DNA of 10,472 nt from Brachybacterium sp. (lineage in GTDB: Bacteria > Actinomycetota > Actinomycetes > Actinomycetales > Dermabacteraceae): positions 1-10,472 of the forward strand of contig DAHVRS010000108.1 of the NCBI GenBank assembly GCA_027322375.1, in the 5' to 3' direction. The notes beneath the pieces were generated by a model. That model did no database searches, was not told the DNA's origin, and saw only the letters and a program-made list of their open reading frames with translations. Position 1 is the stretch's first letter; each line of letters opens with the position of its first letter. The translations under genes were made by a program, and so were the position numbers. This document shows positions 6,901-10,472 of this stretch, one piece after another.

Positions 6901-6970
6901 CAGGTCCTCCCTCGAGGTCGGTTCGGGTCTCGGCACACGGCGACGCCGGATCTCCGGCGGACGCTACGCT

Positions 6971-6998
6971 GGCAGTCTACGAGGGGGCAGTCTACGAG
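6971..6998. repeat. 13-bp direct repeat in the divergent mshD / membrane-protein promoter region
   Basis: GGCAGTCTACGAG occurs exactly at 6971-6983 and again at 6986-6998, a 15-base period. Read in reverse, each copy contains TAGACTGC, the same octamer as the putative -10 region before the 33-aa peptide. So the repeat either duplicates a -10 element for the reverse gene or forms a pair of operator sites. A TAnnnT hexamer for the forward direction, TACGCT, lies at 6965-6970. Confidence 0.6.
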
Positions 6999-7084
6999 CG
7001 CCCGCTGGTGAGGGCATCTCGGTGCCCGGCGCGTCGTGCCGACGCCCCTCGCTCCTTGCTCCGCAGCACCCTCGGAAGGACCCC

Positions 7085-7975
7085 ATGATCACGACCGTCG
7101 CCCTCGCGCCGGACCACCGGGAAGCGGTGCGGGAGCTGCTCGCCTCGGTCATCGCACAGGACGGCGTGTCCCCGCTCGACGAGGCCGCGGTCCTCGCGCT
7201 CGACGGCGAGGACGCCCAGCATCTTCTCCTCGAGGCCGACGGCGTGCTGCTCGGCTACACGAGCGTGCTCGCCGACGGGACGGTGCAGGGCATGGTCCAT
7301 CCCGCCCAGCGCCGTCAGGGCCATGGCACCGCGCTGCTGCGTGCGGCGCTCGAGGCGCGGCCCGACGCCGGCGTGTGGGCGCACGGCGCGCTCGAGGGCT
7401 CTCTGGCCTTCCTCGCCTCGGCCGGGCTCGTCGAGACACGTCGTCTGCTGACCCTGCGCCGCCCGCTGGACGAGGCGCATCCCGTGCCGGCGCCCGGCCC
7501 GCTGCCGGAGGGGATCGAGTTCGACTCCTTCGACGTGGACCGTGACGCGGAGCGCTGGGTCGCGGTGAACGCCGCCGCCTTCGCCGACCATCCCGAGCAG
7601 GGGGCGCTGACCCGCGACGACCTCGACCAGCGCCTGGCCCAGGACTGGTTCGACCCCGAGGACCTGCTGGTCGCGCGCGAGGACGGGAGCCTGGTCGCCT
7701 TCGTGTGGATCAAGCGGGAGCGCCGCGGCGCGGTCGATCAGGACGCGGAGATCTACGTGGTCGGCACTGATCCGGCGGTGCAGGGCCGGGGCCTCGCCGG
7801 CGCGCTGATGGGCAGGGCTCTCACGCGACTGGCGGAGGCGGGCGTGCCCGGGGTGGAGCTGTACGTCGAGGCGGATAACGCTCCGGCGCTGCGCCTGTAT
7901 GAGGACCGCGGCTTCGCGGTCTCGGGCCGTGACGTGCAGATGCGCATGCAGGTTCGCACGGCCGGGAAGGGCTGA
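7085..7975 (+). CDS. mshD: Mycothiol synthase (double GNAT acetyltransferase)
   Basis: This 296-aa enzyme catalyses the last step of mycothiol synthesis: transfer of acetyl from acetyl-CoA to the cysteine amine of Cys-GlcN-Ins in the cytosol. It has the tandem GNAT layout of MshD. The N-terminal domain (about 1-130) has a CoA-loop-like segment HPAQRRQGHGTALL at 72-85. The C-terminal domain (about 143-290) has the better conserved catalytic features: NAAAFADHPEQG (162-173), WFDPEDLLVARE (188-199), IYVVGTDPAVQGRGLAGALM (223-242) and a later LYVEADNAPALRLYEDRGF. These match MshD rather than generic GNATs. The ATG at 7085 has GGAAGGA (7074-7080) 4 bases upstream; the open frame reaching back to about 6104 is spurious. 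The next gene starts 3 bases after the stop, so the two are co-transcribed. A short hairpin (7031-7036 with 7040-7045) lies in the leader. Confidence 0.92.
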   Translation: MITTVALAPDHREAVRELLASVIAQDGVSPLDEAAVLALDGEDAQHLLLEADGVLLGYTSVLADGTVQGMVHPAQRRQGHGTALLRAALEARPDAGVWAHGALEGSLAFLASAGLVETRRLLTLRRPLDEAHPVPAPGPLPEGIEFDSFDVDRDAERWVAVNAAAFADHPEQGALTRDDLDQRLAQDWFDPEDLLVAREDGSLVAFVWIKRERRGAVDQDAEIYVVGTDPAVQGRGLAGALMGRALTRLAEAGVPGVELYVEADNAPALRLYEDRGFAVSGRDVQMRMQVRTAGKG

Positions 7976-7978
7976 GAG

Positions 7979-8923
7979 GTGCGCGTCGATCCGGGGAAGC
8001 CCGCGCCCGCCCTCGCCGCGGGCGCGCTCGTCTGGCGGGAGAAGCACGACCGCGTCGAGGTGCTGCTCATCCACCGTCCTCGCTACCAGGACTGGTCCTT
8101 CCCCAAGGGCAAGCTGGACAAGGGCGAGACCTTTCCCGCGGCGGCGGTGCGCGAGGTCGCCGAGGAGACCGGCTACCGGGTGCGGCTGCACCGCCCGTTG
8201 CCCACGTCCGTCTACCTCCTGCCCGGCGGGCGCTCGAAGATGGTGAAGTACTGGACCGCGACCGTGCGGGCGAAGGTGGGGCCCGGCCCGGAGGACCGCG
8301 GTGAGGTCGACCAGACCCGCTGGGTGAGTCTGGTTGAAGCGGAGCAGCTCCTCACTCGCGAGGGCGACAAGGTGCCGCTGCAGACCCTGCGCCGCTTCCT
8401 CGAGGACGATGAACTGCGCACCGCCCCCATCGTGATCCAGCGTCACGGCGCGGCGATGTCCCGCGCGAAGTGGCGCAAGGACGAGGAGACCAGGCCTCTG
8501 AACAGCAAGGGGAAGAAGCAGGCGCAGGCGCTGCCCGCGCTGCTGGATGCCTTCGATCCCGGCTCCGTGGTGAGCAGCCCGTGGCGGCGCTGCCGAGACA
8601 CGGTCACCCCGGTCGCGAAGTTCGAGGGGCTGAAGGTCCGCATCAAGGACGAGCTCACCGAGGCGGGGCATGCGGAGGATCCGGCGCGCACCGCGGCGGT
8701 GATCGATCGTGTCCTCGCACAGGCTCGTGCGACCATCGTGTGCACGCACCGTCCGGTGCTGCCCACCGTGATCGAGTCGGTGCGCGCTGTGGCCCGCCCG
8801 GGGGTCGCCCTCGAGCTGCCGCGCGAGGACCCGTATCTCGCGGCCGGGGAGGCGCTGCTGCTGCACACGACCCCGAAGGGGGAGGTCGTCGCGATCGAAC
8901 GGCATCTGCCGATGATCGACTGA
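7979..8923 (+). CDS. mutT1: MutT1-type Nudix hydrolase fused to a histidine phosphatase domain
   Basis: This 314-aa protein has two domains, as in mycobacterial MutT1, which hydrolyses 8-oxo-(d)GTP and diadenosine polyphosphates. The Nudix domain covers about 8-140, with an intact Nudix box at 44-66 (G44, E50, then REVAEETGY with R58, E59, E62, E63 and G65). The histidine phosphatase domain covers about 148-314. RHG at 155-157 gives the phosphorylated His156, SSPWRRCRDT (199-208) gives the second phosphate-binding arginines, and CTHRP gives the second histidine, His257. Both active sites therefore look functional. The GTG at 7979 is chosen because it follows the mshD stop by 3 bases and GGAAGGG (7965-7971) lies 7 bases upstream, inside the end of mshD. 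It probably cleans damaged nucleotides alongside thiol protection by mycothiol. The precise substrate range is inferred from the family. Confidence 0.92.
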   Translation: MRVDPGKPAPALAAGALVWREKHDRVEVLLIHRPRYQDWSFPKGKLDKGETFPAAAVREVAEETGYRVRLHRPLPTSVYLLPGGRSKMVKYWTATVRAKVGPGPEDRGEVDQTRWVSLVEAEQLLTREGDKVPLQTLRRFLEDDELRTAPIVIQRHGAAMSRAKWRKDEETRPLNSKGKKQAQALPALLDAFDPGSVVSSPWRRCRDTVTPVAKFEGLKVRIKDELTEAGHAEDPARTAAVIDRVLAQARATIVCTHRPVLPTVIESVRAVARPGVALELPREDPYLAAGEALLLHTTPKGEVVAIERHLPMID

Positions 8924-9003
8924 ACTATGGACGACCGAGCAGCTGGACACTGCACGCGAGGACAGCACGGGGAACAACGGGGAATCAGGGGAGAGAACCA
9001 CAG

Positions 9004-9609
9004 ATGATGAGCACAGGACCCGGCGGCACCGCGCCCTCCGGCGGCGATCCATACGGCAGCGATTCGTACGGCAGTGAGTCGTACAGCAGCGATCAGGGCT
9101 TCAGCGATCCGTACGCCTACAACCAGGGCAGCGCCGACCAGAGCTACGGCGACCAGAACTACAACGACCCGTACGCGAGCAGCTCGTCGGCGAGCGCGCC
9201 GTACGCACCCGCCCCGTCGGCCGAGGAGCCTCTCGCGGCCGACGGGTTCGGACCGCAGTTCGGCATGACCCCGGCCGCGCCCGCGCAGCCCTACGCGACG
9301 GGGCACGGCTATCAGGTCGTCCCCATGGGCCCTCCGGTCCAGACCTCCGGCTCGGCGATCACCGCCCTGGCGCTCGGGATACTGGCGCTGACGTTCTGCG
9401 CCGGACTCACTGCGCCCGTCGGCATCATCTTCGCCGCGAAGGGGATGAAGGACACTTCGCCGGTCTCGCCGCAGCCCCTCGGCGGGCGGGGCCTCGCGAT
9501 CGCGGGGCTGGTCACCTCCCTCGTCGGGATCCTCCCGTTCCTCGTCCTGGTCTTCTACATCGTGATGGGGATCGTCGCCATCGCGCTCGGGTCGACCTCC
9601 TCGTACTGA
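9004..9609 (+). CDS. DUF4190 membrane protein with a tyrosine-rich pentad-repeat N-terminus
   Basis: This 201-aa protein has residues 1-115 hydrophilic and disordered-looking. A clear five-residue periodicity runs from about 15 to 58, with D, E or N at 15, 20, 25, 30, 35, 40, 45, 50 and 55 and units such as PYGSD, SYGSE and SYSSD. Two hydrophobic regions follow: 117-146 (SAITALALGILALTF and onward) and 164-196, joined by AAKGMKDTSPVSPQPLGGRG. This two-helix hairpin with a K-G-x-K loop and a G-x-G-L-A-I-A-G second helix is the DUF4190 pattern of actinobacterial membrane proteins of unknown role. The ATG at 9004 is followed at once by a second ATG at 9007; GGGGAG (8988-8993) is 10 bases from the first. 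It is 80 bases downstream of mutT1 and may share its transcript or have its own promoter. Confidence 0.85.
   Translation: MMSTGPGGTAPSGGDPYGSDSYGSESYSSDQGFSDPYAYNQGSADQSYGDQNYNDPYASSSSASAPYAPAPSAEEPLAADGFGPQFGMTPAAPAQPYATGHGYQVVPMGPPVQTSGSAITALALGILALTFCAGLTAPVGIIFAAKGMKDTSPVSPQPLGGRGLAIAGLVTSLVGILPFLVLVFYIVMGIVAIALGSTSSY
9049..9108 (+). repeat. Four 15-bp degenerate tandem repeats within the DUF4190 gene
   Basis: Units start at 9049, 9064, 9079 and 9094. The first three are CCATACGGCAGCGAT, TCGTACGGCAGTGAG and TCGTACAGCAGCGAT; the fourth, CAGGGCTTCAGCGAT, is more diverged. Each encodes one five-residue unit of the protein's repeat region. The protein periodicity continues beyond 9108 after the DNA similarity has faded, suggesting older duplications there. 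Confidence 0.75.
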
Positions 9610-9621
9610 GCCTCCGACCGC

Positions 9622-9637
9622 GCGCGCCGTGGCGCGC
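9622..9637. repeat. Small GC palindrome after the DUF4190 gene
   Basis: GCGCGCC (9622-9628) and GGCGCGC (9631-9637) form a stem 12 bases past the stop. It may act as a weak terminator, but it has no T-run, and such short GC palindromes are expected by chance here. Confidence 0.35.
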
Positions 9638-9700
9638 ACCACGCCGTGATCGAGCCGTGACCTTCCGTTCCGGGGCGCAAGTAACCCCTCCCACCTGCGA

Positions 9701-9743
9701 GTTCATCCCTTGCTAAGGGGTGTTCACCTGTCGTTCACAGAAC
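9701..9743 (+). promoter_or_regulatory. PHO-box-like PhoP binding site upstream of pstS
   Basis: GTTCACCTGTC (9722-9732) is followed directly by GTTCACAGAAC (9733-9743), two 11-base direct repeats with the GTTCA core and spacing of actinobacterial PHO boxes. A third core, GTTCATCCCTT, starts at 9701, 21 bases earlier and so nearly in phase. A small palindrome, CCCTT-GCT-AAGGG, sits between them. The site ends about 28 bases before a TAnnnT hexamer, as expected for an activator bound next to the -35 region. Phosphate-starvation control of pstS by PhoR-PhoP is therefore likely. Confidence 0.75.
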
Positions 9744-9770
9744 GACGGGCGGTACGTCATCTGCCGTCCT

Positions 9771-9776
9771 TAGCGT
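9771..9776 (+). promoter_or_regulatory. Putative -10 hexamer of pstS
   Basis: TAGCGT (TAnnnT class) lies 27 bases after the PHO-box repeats. The expected -35 position (about 9748-9753) has no consensus, as is usual for an activator-dependent promoter. The leader would be about 60 bases, with a C/G-rich stretch before the SD. Confidence 0.4.
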
Positions 9777-9843
9777 CGCCGCTGTCAGTCATCGACCCAG
9801 CTGGACAACGCCCCCGGGCCCTCGGCCCGCGAAAGGACCCGCA

Positions 9844-10472
9844 GTGAACGTTCGCCAGAACAAGCTCGTCTCGCTCGCCGCCCTCGGCCTCATCGGTGGT
9901 CTCGCCCTGACCGCATGCGGCGGCGGTGCCGAGACCGGCGCCGGCAGCGCCTCCTCGGACGCGGGCGGCGCGGCCGCCAGCGGCGACTACGCCTCCCTCA
10001 CCGGCAACCTCGCCGGCTCCGGCGCCTCCTCGCAGCAGAACGCCCAGACCGCATGGACCGAGTCCTTCATGGGCCTCACCCAGGCCTCCGGCGGCGACCT
10101 CACGGTCACCTACGATCCCACCGGCTCCGGCACCGGCCGTGAGCAGTTCCTCTCCAGCCAGGTGAAGTTCGCCGGCACCGACTCCGCCCTGAAGGAGGAG
10201 GAGCTCGCCGCGTCCGCCGAGGTGTGCAACGGCGAGCAGGCCTTCGACCTGCCCGTCTACATCTCCCCGATCGCGGTCGTGTTCAAGCTCGACGGCGTCG
10301 ACTCCCTGAACCTCACCCCCGAGGTCATCGCCGGGATCTTCGCCGAGGACATCACCACCTGGAACGATCCGGCGATCGCCGAGCTCAATCCCGATGCCGA
10401 TCTGCCGGACACGACCATCGTGCCGGTCCACCGCTCGGACGACTCCGGCACCACCGAGAACTTCACCCAGTA
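9844..10472 (+). CDS. pstS: Phosphate ABC transporter substrate-binding lipoprotein PstS, N-terminal part
   Basis: The first 209 codons are present; the gene runs off the window. PstS is a membrane-anchored lipoprotein that captures phosphate outside the cell for the PstCAB importer. Residues 1-24 form a lipoprotein signal (NVRQNK then LVSLAALGLIGGLALTA) with lipobox L-T-A-C and lipidated C25. A Gly/Ser/Ala linker (26-48) follows. The phosphate-binding loops are recognisable: LAGSGASSQQNAQ (56-68), TYDPTGSGTGREQF (89-102), FAGTDSAL (109-116) and HRSDDSGTTENF (196-207). The GTG start at 9844 has AAAGGA (9832-9837) 6 bases upstream and gives a correct signal peptide. The PHO box and TAGCGT upstream indicate phosphate-starvation control. 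By analogy pstC, pstA and pstB should follow beyond the window; they are not visible here. Confidence 0.95.
   Translation, partial: MNVRQNKLVSLAALGLIGGLALTACGGGAETGAGSASSDAGGAAASGDYASLTGNLAGSGASSQQNAQTAWTESFMGLTQASGGDLTVTYDPTGSGTGREQFLSSQVKFAGTDSALKEEELAASAEVCNGEQAFDLPVYISPIAVVFKLDGVDSLNLTPEVIAGIFAEDITTWNDPAIAELNPDADLPDTTIVPVHRSDDSGTTENFTQ

Noticed and set aside
6104..7084. Long N-terminal extension of mshD
   Set aside because: It is antisense to the polytopic membrane protein and Ser/Thr/Arg/Pro low complexity. The ATG at 7085 has a strong SD and gives normal MshD length.
8924..9003. Repeated GGGGAA/GGGGAG runs in the mutT1-DUF4190 gap
   Set aside because: The runs are short and irregular and are best explained as the purine-rich SD region of the next gene.
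6992..9052. 686-aa reverse open frame opposite mshD and mutT1
   Set aside because: It is long only because stops are rare in GC-rich antisense frames. Both forward genes have intact catalytic motifs.

Overview
This is a very GC-rich window from an actinobacterium that makes mycothiol. It carries a two-domain mycothiol synthase (MshD), a MutT1-type Nudix/phosphatase fusion and other actinobacterial families. GTG starts and SD sequences of the GGAAGG type are common. Gene content and protein style fit Micrococcales, and Brachybacterium or a relative in Dermabacteraceae is my best guess. That placement is a judgement from memory, not a search result.

Layout, left to right. (1) Positions 1-1577 read forward: the 3' end of a SpoU/TrmH-family RNA 2'-O-methyltransferase, then a complete class II fructose-bisphosphate aldolase. 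The 222-base gap between them holds a three-copy 23-bp tandem repeat just upstream of a putative promoter. (2) Positions 1578-1852 are a gene-free gap between convergent genes. It holds three inverted repeats: a 15-bp perfect terminator-like stem, a 28-bp perfect stem and an interrupted stem. (3) Positions 1853-6900 read in reverse. They hold a DUF2516 membrane protein; a pair made of a 144-aa protein and a FUSC-type membrane protein joined by an ATGA overlap; and a compact operon of a 33-aa one-helix membrane peptide, a ferric nitrobindin-like protein and a YgfZ/GcvT-like folate protein. A polytopic membrane protein of unknown function follows. (4) From 6937 to the end the window reads forward: mshD and mutT1 three bases apart, a DUF4190 protein with a tyrosine-rich repeat region, and the start of pstS behind a PHO-box-like promoter.

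How the genes work together. Aldolase is central glycolysis. YgfZ (Fe-S repair) and the nitrobindin fold (reactive nitrogen chemistry) sit in one operon and may both belong to redox maintenance; that link is inferred. MshD (thiol buffer) and MutT1 (nucleotide pool cleaning) look co-translated and also fit an oxidative-damage theme. They lie next to the phosphate-starvation locus opened by pstS.

The window looks like ordinary chromosomal core: I see no transposase, integrase, phage gene, tRNA, rRNA or CRISPR array. The points of interest are small-scale: three reverse genes with leaderless-type promoters of identical geometry, palindromes and iterated repeats between genes, and the pentad-repeat low-complexity protein. 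No gene-free stretch exceeds 300 bases.
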